Below are positions 21,954-29,314 of a stretch of DNA of 32,408 nt, one piece after another. The stretch is from the NCBI RefSeq assembly GCF_009729075.1, contig NZ_VTGY01000030.1, positions 1 to 32,408 of the forward strand, written 5' to 3'. Within the stretch, counting starts at the first letter, position 1; the number at the start of each line of letters is the position of its first letter. Source of the DNA: Mycolicibacterium sp. CBMA 226 (lineage in GTDB: Bacteria > Actinomycetota > Actinomycetes > Mycobacteriales > Mycobacteriaceae). A model generated the notes under the pieces. The model did not search any database and was not told the origin of the DNA. It saw only the letters and a program-made list of their open reading frames with translations. The translations under genes and the position numbers were made by a program.

Positions 21954-23351
21954 GTGAACTGGACCGTCGACGTACCCATCGACCAGCTGCCCGAGCTGCC
22001 CCCGCTGCCCGAGGACCTGCGCGCGCGCCTTGCCGACGCCCTGTCCCGTCCGGCGGCGCAGCAGCCCAGCTGGCCCGCGGACCAGGCTGCGGCGATGCGC
22101 AAGGTGCTCGAGAGCGTGCCGCCCATCACCGTGCCGTCCGAGATCGAGAAGCTCAAGCTGCAGCTGGCCGATGTGGCCCAGGGCAAGGCGTTCCTGCTGC
22201 AGGGCGGCGACTGCGCCGAGACCTTCGTCGACAACACCGAGCCGCACATCCGGGCCAACATCCGGACCCTGCTGCAGATGGCCGTCGTGCTGACCTACGG
22301 CGCCAGCATGCCGGTGGTCAAGGTGGCGCGCATCGCGGGGCAGTACGCCAAGCCGCGTTCGTCGGACACCGACTCGCTGGGCCTGACGTCCTACCGCGGC
22401 GACATGGTCAACGGTTTCGACCCGGACCCCGCCGTGCGGGTGCACGACGCGTCGCGCCTCGTGCGCGCCTACGCCAACGCGAGCGCCGCGATGAATCTGG
22501 TGCGGGCGCTGACGTCGTCGGGTCTGGCGTCGCTGCAGCAGGTGCACGAGTGGAACCGCGAGTTCGTCCGGACGTCGCCGGCGGGTGCCAGGTACGAGGC
22601 GCTGGCGGCCGAGATCGACCGTGGCCTGAACTTCATGACGGCGTGCGGTGTCAACGACCGCAATCTGCAGACCGCCGAGATCTACGCCAGCCACGAGGCC
22701 CTGGTGCTCGACTACGAGCGCGCGATGCTGCGGCTGTCCACCGAGTTCCCCCTCGGCGCCCCTGAGCCTCGTCTGTACGACCTGTCCGCCCACTACGTGT
22801 GGATCGGTGAGCGCACCCGTCAGCTCGACCACGCGCACATCGCGTTCGTCGAGACCATCGCCAACCCCATCGGCATCAAGATCGGCCCGACGACGACGCC
22901 CGAGATGGCCGTCGAGTACGTGGAACGCCTTGACCCGCACAACATTCCGGGCCGGCTCACGCTCGTCAGCCGGATGGGCAACGGCAAGGTGCGCGACGTG
23001 CTGCCGGGCATCATCCAGAAGGTGGAGGCTTCCGGCCACCAGGTGATCTGGCAGTGCGACCCCATGCACGGCAACACCCACGAGAGCTCGACGGGTTACA
23101 AGACCCGGCACTTCGACCGCATCGTCGACGAGGTGCAGGGCTTCTTCGAGGTGCACCGCGCACTGGGTACCCACCCGGGTGGCATCCACGTCGAGATCAC
23201 GGGCGAGAACGTCACCGAATGTCTTGGTGGCGCGCAGGATATCTCCGACGACGACCTCGCCGGCCGCTACGAGACGGCGTGCGACCCGCGCCTGAATACC
23301 CAGCAGAGCCTGGAGTTGGCGTTCCTCGTCGCGGAGATGCTCCGCGACTAG
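21954..23351 (+). CDS. aroG: Class II 3-deoxy-D-arabino-heptulosonate-7-phosphate (DAHP) synthase
   Basis: 465 aa, close to M. tuberculosis AroG (462). It condenses phosphoenolpyruvate with erythrose 4-phosphate, the first step of the shikimate pathway. The metal-binding Cys87 is in LLQGGDCAETF, exactly the position in the M. tuberculosis enzyme. The other metal ligands are expected in CDPMHGNTH (His), HVEITGENVTECLGG (Glu) and CDPRLN (Asp). Substrate motifs include KPRSS, SYRGDMVNG and KIGPTTTP. The N-terminal extension (about 1-80) is the allosteric part of class II enzymes that also binds chorismate mutase. In M. tuberculosis it directly follows Rv2179c; here the copper island separates them. 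A long hairpin follows. Confidence 0.97.
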   Translation: MNWTVDVPIDQLPELPPLPEDLRARLADALSRPAAQQPSWPADQAAAMRKVLESVPPITVPSEIEKLKLQLADVAQGKAFLLQGGDCAETFVDNTEPHIRANIRTLLQMAVVLTYGASMPVVKVARIAGQYAKPRSSDTDSLGLTSYRGDMVNGFDPDPAVRVHDASRLVRAYANASAAMNLVRALTSSGLASLQQVHEWNREFVRTSPAGARYEALAAEIDRGLNFMTACGVNDRNLQTAEIYASHEALVLDYERAMLRLSTEFPLGAPEPRLYDLSAHYVWIGERTRQLDHAHIAFVETIANPIGIKIGPTTTPEMAVEYVERLDPHNIPGRLTLVSRMGNGKVRDVLPGIIQKVEASGHQVIWQCDPMHGNTHESSTGYKTRHFDRIVDEVQGFFEVHRALGTHPGGIHVEITGENVTECLGGAQDISDDDLAGRYETACDPRLNTQQSLELAFLVAEMLRD

Positions 23352-23360
23352 CGGTTCTCC

Positions 23361-23422
23361 CGTGAGCAGTCGTGAAAACCCCCAAAGTCGCGTGATTTTG
23401 GGGGTTTTCGCGACTGCTCGCG
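23361..23422. terminator. Long bidirectional hairpin between aroG and pknL
   Basis: Inverted repeat with arms of about 26 bp (23361-23386 and 23397-23422), only G:T wobbles, and a 10-nt loop. The core AAAACCCCCAAA/TTTGGGGGTTTT gives T runs on both strands, so it should terminate both convergent genes. Confidence 0.85.
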
Positions 23423-23427
23423 CTACT

Positions 23428-24630
23428 TCAGAACAGGCCGTCGAGATTTGTGCCGAGCGTCCAGGCGCCGGCGGCGACCAACGCTGTCAGCGTCAGGATC
23501 GCGATGAGCCAGAACAGCACGGCGCGGCGTGACCGCTGCCGGGCCCAGGCGAAGTCCTCGAGGTCGATGCCCGCGAATTGCTTTGGTACCACCGGTGATT
23601 CGAGTAGCGCGGGGTCCATCGCCGGATCCATGGTGAACTGCAGGGTGTGCTGCGGCGCCGGCTTCGGTGCCGCAGCCCGGCCCGTCGCCACCGTCGTGCG
23701 GTCCGTGCGGCCACGCTGGGCCGCGGTGTGTTGTGCTGAGTTCTGTGGTGCCGGGACACGGAATTCGGGCAGGCCCAGGTCGGTGACGATGGCGGCCAGC
23801 TCGGCTGCCATGTCGCCGGCGTCGAGGTAGCGGTCGTCCGGCGTGCGGGCTGTCGCGCAGGCCACCAGGTCGTCGAATTGCTTTGGCACACCGGCGATTG
23901 CCGCGCTCGGCGGCGGCACGTCGTGGTCCAGGCGCTGATACGCGACGCTCAGCGGGTTGTCGCCGGTGAACGGCGTGCTGCCGGTCAGGAGTTCGTACGC
24001 CAGGATGCCGACGGAATAGACGTCGCTCCGGGTGTCGGCGTCGCCGGTGCTGACCTGTTCGGGGGAGAGGTACGCCGCGGTGCCGAGGATGACGCTCGTC
24101 GACGTGATCTTGGCCTCAGCTACCGCGCGGACCAGCCCGAAGTCGGCGATCTTGACCTCGCCGCTGTCCGAGATCAGGACGTTCTCGGGCTTGATGTCGC
24201 GGTGCACCAGGCCGGCCTCGTGGGCCACCGCCAGGCCGTCGAGCATCGGGGCCAGCACGGCTGCCACCGCGTGCGGGGGCATCGGGCCGCGCTCACGCAG
24301 CAACTCGCGCAGCGTGCCGCCCTCGACCAGCTCCATCACGAGGTAAGGGGCCGCCCGGCTCATATCTCCGCCGCCCTGGTCGTAAACCGCCACCAGCCCA
24401 GGGCTTTTCAGGCCGGCAGCGGCCCGGGCCTCGCGCTGGAATCGCGTCAGGAACTGCTGGTCGCCGGAGTACCGCGAATCCATCACCTTGAGTGCCACCA
24501 GCCGGTCCAGCCGGGTGTCCAGGCCGCGGTACACCGTCGACTTGCCACCGCTGGCAATCGGTGCGTCAACCCGGTAGCGCCCGTCCAGCACCGTACCGAT
24601 CAGTGGATCGGGTTGTCGGGATGGCTGCAC
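23428..24630 (-). CDS. pknL: Serine/threonine protein kinase PknL
   Basis: 400 aa from GTG 24630; PknL of M. tuberculosis has 399. A frame extending to 24672 would overlap the divergent gene's start, and a -10 box sits 6 nt before GTG 24630. The Hanks-type kinase domain spans about 19-280: ATP loop IASGGKSTVYRG, Lys48 in VALKVMDSRY, HRDIKPEN (143-150), DFG (163-165), activation loop with Thr176 and Thr178, then GTAAYLSPEQ. A Pro/Thr-rich juxtamembrane segment leads to one helix (VLFWLIAILTLTALVAAGAW) and a very short external tail, so no sensor domain. The family phosphorylates the divergently encoded Rv2175c protein and is linked to growth and cell shape. Confidence 0.95.
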   Translation of the reverse strand: MQPSRQPDPLIGTVLDGRYRVDAPIASGGKSTVYRGLDTRLDRLVALKVMDSRYSGDQQFLTRFQREARAAAGLKSPGLVAVYDQGGGDMSRAAPYLVMELVEGGTLRELLRERGPMPPHAVAAVLAPMLDGLAVAHEAGLVHRDIKPENVLISDSGEVKIADFGLVRAVAEAKITSTSVILGTAAYLSPEQVSTGDADTRSDVYSVGILAYELLTGSTPFTGDNPLSVAYQRLDHDVPPPSAAIAGVPKQFDDLVACATARTPDDRYLDAGDMAAELAAIVTDLGLPEFRVPAPQNSAQHTAAQRGRTDRTTVATGRAAAPKPAPQHTLQFTMDPAMDPALLESPVVPKQFAGIDLEDFAWARQRSRRAVLFWLIAILTLTALVAAGAWTLGTNLDGLF

Positions 24631-24636
24631 CCGGCA

Positions 24637-24642
24637 ATGGTA
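24637..24642 (-). promoter_or_regulatory. Candidate -10 box (TACCAT), leaderless pknL
   Basis: On the minus strand TACCAT is 6 nt before GTG 24630. It lies within the 31-nt gap shared with the divergent Rv2175c-like gene. Confidence 0.5.
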
Positions 24643-24648
24643 CGGCTC

Positions 24649-24654
24649 TAGAAT
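24649..24654 (+). promoter_or_regulatory. Candidate -10 box (TAGAAT), leaderless Rv2175c-like gene
   Basis: TAGAAT ends 7 nt before GTG 24662. It is 6 bp from the pknL -10 on the other strand, so the two promoters must interfere or be co-regulated. Confidence 0.5.
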
Positions 24655-24661
24655 CACCCGG

Positions 24662-25066
24662 GTGAGCAGCATTCCGGCCGCAGAGGACGTTATCGGTCCC
24701 GATGAAGCGGTCTACGACCTTCCCACGGTGGCATCCATGCTGGGTATGCCGGTGACCAAGGTGCACCAGCAGCTGCGGGACGGGCACCTCATTGGCGTGC
24801 GCCGGAATGGTGCGATCGTGGTGCCGAAGATCTTCTTCGACGCCAAGGGCCATGTGGTCAAGTCGCTGCCCGGCCTACTCATCGTGCTGCGTGACGGCGG
24901 TTACCACGAAACCGACATCGTGCGTTGGTTGTTCACCGCCGACGAGTCGCTGACGTTGTCCCGCGACGGCACCACCGAACGCACCGCCAATGCGCGCCCG
25001 GTCGACGCGCTGCATTCGCACCAAGCTAGGGAAGTGCTGCGCCGCGCCCAGGCTATGGCGTACTAG
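24662..25066 (+). CDS. DNA-binding protein, PknL substrate (Rv2175c-like)
   Basis: 134 aa from GTG 24662. A winged helix-turn-helix core: YDLPTVASMLGMPVTKVHQQLRDGHLIGVRRNG (residues about 19-51), then the wing AIVVPKIFFDAKGHVVKSLPGL and helices ending HQAREVLRRAQAMAY. M. tuberculosis Rv2175c is known to bind DNA and to lose binding when PknL phosphorylates a Thr near its N-terminus. Here the short N-terminal tail (SSIPAAEDVIGPDEAVYD) has no Thr and instead offers Ser1-type residues, so the phosphosite may differ. Divergent from pknL. Its TAG stop overlaps the mptA stop on the other strand. Confidence 0.9.
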   Translation: MSSIPAAEDVIGPDEAVYDLPTVASMLGMPVTKVHQQLRDGHLIGVRRNGAIVVPKIFFDAKGHVVKSLPGLLIVLRDGGYHETDIVRWLFTADESLTLSRDGTTERTANARPVDALHSHQAREVLRRAQAMAY

Positions 25067-26571
25067 GGCGTACCAGCCGGCTCGGCCGTCGCTGTCTCGG
25101 GCTCTGGCGCGTGTGCCAGCGAGTACCAGGCCGCTACCGCGCATCCCGTCGCGAGGATGACGTGCAGCCAGGAGTACATGCCGTGTGATCCGTCGGGTTT
25201 GAAGATCACCATGATCCAGGTCGAGAACCCCGCGATCAGCGCGATCGCCGACCGGCTCTGCGCCAGTGCCGACACGATCGCCAGCGGCCAGGTGTAGTAC
25301 CAGGGCAGTGCGGCGGGTACGAACAGCACCACGACGGCCATCACGAGCGCGATGCCGATCAGCGCTTCCCGGTCGGTGTGGCGGAATCGCCACCACAACA
25401 GGGGAAGTGATATCGCGATGATCGTGATACCGATGATCCGGGTGACGTCGAGCACCGCGTAGAAGCTGACGGTGGTGAACAGGCCGCCGATCCCGTGGAT
25501 CAAGTTGGCCACCGCCGTCGGGATGGTCAGCCAGTTCACGATCTTCACCGAACCGGCCAGCGCCGTCAGCCAGCCGAGCCCGACGCCGGCCGCGACCGTC
25601 ACCACGGCGAACACCACGGTGAAGATCACGCCCGAGGCGGCCGTGGCGGCGATCCAGGTGCGGACCGCGCCCCACGGGTGCCGTTCACGCAGCTGGCGCA
25701 TCCAGACCCACACCATGAACGGAAGTGCCAGTCCCGCGGTGGCTTTCACCGCCACGGCGAGGGCGATCAGGCTGACGCCGGCGATGGGATGCCGTTCGAA
25801 GGTGAGCGCGATGGCGGCCATCATCAGCCCCACCATCAGCATCTCGTTGTGGACGCCGCCCATCAGATGGATGATCACCAGTGGGTTGAGGACGCAAATC
25901 CACAGGGCGGCAGCGCCGTTGGCGCCGACGTGCCGCGCGACGCGGGGCGCCGCCCAGATCAGCATGATCAGGCCGGGCAGCATGCACAGGCGCAGCAGCA
26001 TGGTGCCCTGCACCACGTGGTCGCCGACGATCATGGTGACGAACTTGGCCACCAGGATGAACGCCGGCCCGTAGGGCGCGGTGGTGGTTGTCCAGATGGG
26101 ACTCACGTTGTCCAGCAACGAGTTCGGGTTGTCCACCGGCCCGACGAGGTAGGGGTCCAGCCCGTCGCGCAGCAGCGCGCCCTGGGCCAGGTAGGAGTAC
26201 GTGTCGCGGCTGAACACCGGCACGCTCAGCAGCAGCGGGGCCAGCCAGAAACCCGTCGTCGCGATCATCGTGTAGTCGGTCGCGGTGCGGTCGACCACGC
26301 GCCGGCCGAGAGCCAGCCAGGCAACGAGCATCAGGGCCACGCCGGTCCACAGCAGGATCGACGACACGACCAGGCCGTGGCCGAACCGGAACCACGACAG
26401 GTGCATCGACTCCAGCAGGGGATCGTGCTGCCGGGTGCTCCCGGCGCCTAATCCGCCCAGGGCGATCAGGATCGCGCCGGCGAAGCCGAGCAGTGCGGGG
26501 CGGCCTTCGTCGGACCGCCCGAAGGCGGTCAGCCGGGCCAGGCCCCCGGGAGCCGTGGTCGAGGTCGACAT
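25063..26571 (-). CDS. mptA: Alpha-(1-6) mannosyltransferase MptA
   Basis: 502 aa from ATG 26571; TTG 26580 would add three residues and nearly touch the idsA2 stop. GT-C membrane enzyme with about 12-13 hydrophobic segments. The first large loop carries SVPVFSRDTYSYLAQGALLRDGLDPY, holding the catalytic-type acidic RDTYSY, then the SPIWTTTTAPYGPAF motif typical of the MptA/MptB family. It extends the alpha-1,6-mannan core of lipomannan and LAM from polyprenyl-phosphate-mannose on the periplasmic side. The gene follows idsA2 by 9 nt, so supply of polyprenyl precursor and mannan elongation appear co-transcribed. Confidence 0.93.
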   Translation of the reverse strand: MSTSTTAPGGLARLTAFGRSDEGRPALLGFAGAILIALGGLGAGSTRQHDPLLESMHLSWFRFGHGLVVSSILLWTGVALMLVAWLALGRRVVDRTATDYTMIATTGFWLAPLLLSVPVFSRDTYSYLAQGALLRDGLDPYLVGPVDNPNSLLDNVSPIWTTTTAPYGPAFILVAKFVTMIVGDHVVQGTMLLRLCMLPGLIMLIWAAPRVARHVGANGAAALWICVLNPLVIIHLMGGVHNEMLMVGLMMAAIALTFERHPIAGVSLIALAVAVKATAGLALPFMVWVWMRQLRERHPWGAVRTWIAATAASGVIFTVVFAVVTVAAGVGLGWLTALAGSVKIVNWLTIPTAVANLIHGIGGLFTTVSFYAVLDVTRIIGITIIAISLPLLWWRFRHTDREALIGIALVMAVVVLFVPAALPWYYTWPLAIVSALAQSRSAIALIAGFSTWIMVIFKPDGSHGMYSWLHVILATGCAVAAWYSLAHAPEPETATAEPAGTP

Positions 26572-26580
26572 GGTGGCCAA

Positions 26581-27675
26581 CTACGCAGACCGGTTCGACG
26601 CGCGCCGGGCGAGTTCGGTGAGCCCGGCCTTGGCCCCTTCGTCGATGGGTGCCGCGGCGAGTGCGTCCAGTCCACGTTGGGTGAGCAGCGCGATGCGCTG
26701 TTCGACGGCGGCCAGCGCGCCCACGGACTCGATGACGCCGCACAGCTCGCTGACCTGGTCGTCCGTCAGGTCGGTGCCGATCGAGTTACGCAGCAGGTTC
26801 GCCGCGGCCGGGTCTGCGTTCTCGGCCAGTTCCACGGCCTCGGCCAGCAACACGGTGCGCTTGCCCGAGCGCAGGTCGTCACCCGATGGCTTACCGGTGA
26901 CCGCCGGGTCGCCGAACACCCCGAGCACGTCGTCGCGCAGCTGGAACGCGATGCCCAGGTCGGTGCCGACGGAGTGGAAGATCTTCTGTACGTCAGGCCG
27001 GTCGGCGGCCGCCGCGGCGCCCAGCTGCAACGGCCGGGTGACGGTGTACGACGCGGTCTTGTAGAGGTTCACGTTCATGGCCGAGGCCACGGTGTCGGCG
27101 CCGCTGGATTCGGCGACGATGTCGAGGTACTGCCCGCCGAGGACCTCGGTACGGATGTGCGCCCACACCTCGTTGACACGCCGGCGCGCGTCGACGGACA
27201 GGTCGGCGTTCGCGACGATGTCGTCGGCCCAGGACAGCGCCAGGTCGCCCAGCAGGATGGCCGCGGACAGCCCGAACTGCTCGGACGACCCACGCCAGCC
27301 CTGCTGGCGGTGCCTGTCGGCGAACAGCCGGTGCACCGTCGGCAAGCCGCGCCGGGTCGCCGAACAGTCGATGACGTCATCGTGGACCAGGGCGCAGGCC
27401 TGCAGCAGTTCCAGCGCGGAGAACAGGCGCAACACCGCCGGGTCGGCCGGGTGCCCCGGATCGGGTGCGACGGCGCGCCAGCCCCAGTAGGCGAACGCCG
27501 GGCGGACCCGCTTGCCGCCGCGCAGCACGAATTCTTCGAGTGCTCCCGTCACGTCGGCGTAGGCGTCGCCGATGTAGGCGCTGTCCCGCCGGCGTTCGGC
27601 GAGATAGTCGCGCAGTTGATCTGTGATGGCATTCGCCAGCTCGCCAGCCGACGGACCTGCGGCATCGACGCTCAG
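26581..27675 (-). CDS. idsA2: Polyprenyl (geranylgeranyl-type) diphosphate synthase IdsA2, probable CTG start
   Basis: 364 aa from CTG 27675. A strong AGGAGAGGGG (27683-27692) sits 7 nt upstream, ideal spacing. The longest frame starts at GTG 27759, inside a tandem repeat, and would contain a -10 box (TAATCT, 27713-27718) and this ribosome-binding site within the coding part. No ATG, GTG or TTG lies in frame for at least 30 codons after the CTG. Trans-isoprenyl synthase motifs: GGKRVRPAF, first Asp-rich motif VHDDVID, GDLALSWADD, and second motif QLRDDVLGVFG followed by GDDLRSGKRT. It condenses isopentenyl diphosphate with allylic diphosphates. Product length is not determined. It lies directly upstream of mptA. 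Confidence 0.9.
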   Translation of the reverse strand: MSVDAAGPSAGELANAITDQLRDYLAERRRDSAYIGDAYADVTGALEEFVLRGGKRVRPAFAYWGWRAVAPDPGHPADPAVLRLFSALELLQACALVHDDVIDCSATRRGLPTVHRLFADRHRQQGWRGSSEQFGLSAAILLGDLALSWADDIVANADLSVDARRRVNEVWAHIRTEVLGGQYLDIVAESSGADTVASAMNVNLYKTASYTVTRPLQLGAAAAADRPDVQKIFHSVGTDLGIAFQLRDDVLGVFGDPAVTGKPSGDDLRSGKRTVLLAEAVELAENADPAAANLLRNSIGTDLTDDQVSELCGVIESVGALAAVEQRIALLTQRGLDALAAAPIDEGAKAGLTELARRASNRSA

Positions 27676-27712
27676 CGCGCGTCCCCTCTCCTGACCCCGA
27701 AATTGTGCATCC

Positions 27713-27718
27713 AGATTA
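27713..27718 (-). promoter_or_regulatory. Candidate -10 box (TAATCT) for idsA2-mptA
   Basis: A TANNNT hexamer on the minus strand about 38 nt before CTG 27675, leaving room for a leader that carries the AGGAGAGGGG site. Motif match only. Confidence 0.35.
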
Positions 27719-27746
27719 GAGGGTGTCGGGTGAGCGGTCGGACACA

Positions 27747-27815
27747 GTGACAAAGTCACTCATCGGACGCGGTGACAAAGTCACTCATCGGACGCGGTGA
27801 CAAAGTCACTCATCG
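27747..27815. repeat. Three 25-bp tandem repeats, each with GTGAC-AAA-GTCAC palindrome
   Basis: GTGACAAAGTCAC occurs at 27747-27759, 27772-27784 and 27797-27809, exactly 25 bp apart, each followed by TCATCGG. The third copy overlaps the lppM stop: on the minus strand each unit reads GATGAGTGACTTTGTCAC, the last codons and stop of lppM. The array therefore looks like a triplicated 3' end of lppM. It lies upstream of the idsA2 promoter, where Rv2172c sits in M. tuberculosis. Confidence 0.9.
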
Positions 27816-28474
27816 GGCACTGCGGCGAACTTGGGCGAGCGGTCGCGGCTCGAGTACGCGAGACCGCCGATGACGGCGGCGCCGGCGAAGGCCAGGATGG
27901 CCATCCAGATCGCGGCCGTGGTGAACGAGCGTGCGCTCGGGTCGGTGTAGCGGGCCTGCGCCTTCATGGTGGTCACGATGCCGGGCTTGAGCTTCCACTG
28001 GACGATGTCGCTGGCCACCCGCTCGCCGTTGGTCGAGGTGACGTCGCCGGGGAACGCCACCGACAACGTGACGTCGGCGTCCGGATCGCTCAGCGTGGTC
28101 AGGTCGACGCGGCCTTCGAGGATCACCAGGTCACCGGCGCGGCGCAGCGAGATGTCGGCGCCGGCCGAGTCGCGGCTCAGGTTGGCCAGCTGGGGCACCT
28201 CGGAGAAGGTCAGGTCCGAGAACACCGCCTCGGAGCCGACATAGTCGTCCTTGCGGTAGTCCGAGACCGCCACCTTGGACGCGAACGGCAGGCTGTTCGT
28301 CAGCTGCGGACCCTTGTCGTCCGAGTTCTTGGCCTTGGCGGCGGCCACGATCTGACCGGACACCCGGTCGTCAGTCGAGACGGTGAGCGAGGTGTGGACG
28401 CGCACGCAGCCGACCGCCAGGGGGAGCAGCATCAGAAACAGCAGGACGGCACGCAGGCGGCGGCGGCGGTTCAC
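27806..28474 (-). CDS. lppM: Lipoprotein LppM
   Basis: 222 aa from GTG 28474, which gives a compact lipoprotein signal peptide: RRRRLRAV, a hydrophobic core and the lipobox LAVGC with Cys23. An alternative GTG 28504 makes a GTGA overlap with the acetyltransferase stop but lengthens the n-region. The mature protein has a beta-rich domain (VRVHTSLTVSTDDRVSGQIVAAA to SVAFPGDVTSTNGERV) and a C-terminal helix (TAAIWMAILAFAGAAVIGGLAY) with a short tail, so it is held by lipid and helix. LppM of M. tuberculosis is linked to phagosome and mannolipid biology. Its last codons form part of the 25-bp tandem repeat. Confidence 0.9.
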   Translation of the reverse strand: MNRRRRLRAVLLFLMLLPLAVGCVRVHTSLTVSTDDRVSGQIVAAAKAKNSDDKGPQLTNSLPFASKVAVSDYRKDDYVGSEAVFSDLTFSEVPQLANLSRDSAGADISLRRAGDLVILEGRVDLTTLSDPDADVTLSVAFPGDVTSTNGERVASDIVQWKLKPGIVTTMKAQARYTDPSARSFTTAAIWMAILAFAGAAVIGGLAYSSRDRSPKFAAVPDE

Positions 28475-28500
28475 GCCGTTATCGTGCCAGATCGGGGCCG

Positions 28501-29094
28501 TCACAGCGGTAGCGATCGGCCGAGGATGGCGAACGGCCGCGGATCACCGGGGAAGAAGTAGCTGCGCATGACGTCGTGGAAACCCAGCCTGCGGTACAGC
28601 CGCCACGCCCGGTTGCCTTCGCCGAGGATCTCCGGGGTGGACAGCAGGACGTGAGATTGCGCCGAGCCGGCGAGTAGTCGGCGGGTCAGTGCCTCGCCGA
28701 GTCCTTGGCCCTGCGCCCGCGGGTGGATGTGCAGCTCGGTGAGTTCGAAATACCCGTTCAGCAACTGCTCGATGCGTTCGCTGGGGGTGCCGACGTGGCG
28801 CAGGCCCGCGGCGACCTGCTGGTACCACCACTGATCAGGGGCGCCGCGGTAGCCGTAGGCGACGCCGAGCATGGGTGCGGACCGAAGTGCCGTCTCCGGC
28901 GACTCGTCGGGCGTGGGAACGTCGAACGCGGCGACGCCGGTCCAGCCTTCGCGTCGAGTGTGCTCCAGCCACATCGAGGCGCGCTGGCGTTCGGTGCCCC
29001 GGGGATAGCGCATGGCGTCGACGTAGACGGACAACGCGTCGTCTAGTCGCTGCTGCATGTCGGCCGGCGACAGATCGGTCAGGAGCGTCGCCAC
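28501..29094 (-). CDS. GNAT-family acetyltransferase (Rv2170-like)
   Basis: 197 aa from GTG 29094 with GAAAGG about 9 nt upstream. GNAT fold: acetyl-CoA loop RAQGQGLGEAL (Q/R-x-x-G-x-G/A) preceded by the strand TELHIHP, and a C-terminal strand-helix LLSTPEILGEGNRAWRLYRRLGFHDVMRSYFFPG. The N-terminal ~95 residues are family-specific. Rv2170 of M. tuberculosis has been reported to acetylate a metabolic enzyme; whether this orthologue does the same is unknown. It is probably co-transcribed with lppM, idsA2 and mptA, and divergent from the DUF3040 gene across 220 bp. Confidence 0.9.
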   Translation of the reverse strand: MATLLTDLSPADMQQRLDDALSVYVDAMRYPRGTERQRASMWLEHTRREGWTGVAAFDVPTPDESPETALRSAPMLGVAYGYRGAPDQWWYQQVAAGLRHVGTPSERIEQLLNGYFELTELHIHPRAQGQGLGEALTRRLLAGSAQSHVLLSTPEILGEGNRAWRLYRRLGFHDVMRSYFFPGDPRPFAILGRSLPL

Positions 29095-29232
29095 GGTGTG
29101 AGCCTTTCGGTGCGGCTTGGAAGTCTTGGGAACATCGGTGTCGGGTTGCTGAACAGGCGCTGTCGCCCGGCCGACGTCCCAGTCTTACAATTCGGGAGTC
29201 TGAAGTATGTGGTACGTGTCTGTGTGACCTCG

Positions 29233-29238
29233 TATCAT
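29233..29238 (+). promoter_or_regulatory. Candidate -10 box (TATCAT)
   Basis: TATCAT in the 220-bp divergent region between the GNAT and DUF3040 genes, giving a leader of about 70 nt. No clear -35. Confidence 0.4.
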
Positions 29239-29314
29239 GACTGTTAGGTATCCGTGACCACGGGTGCAGACGTCAGGAGCCGCTGCGGGCAGCGGTGTGA
29301 GTTGGGAGGCGCGG

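Noticed and set aside
27747..27815. CRISPR-like array
   Set aside because: Only three contiguous 25-bp units with no variable spacers and no cas genes.
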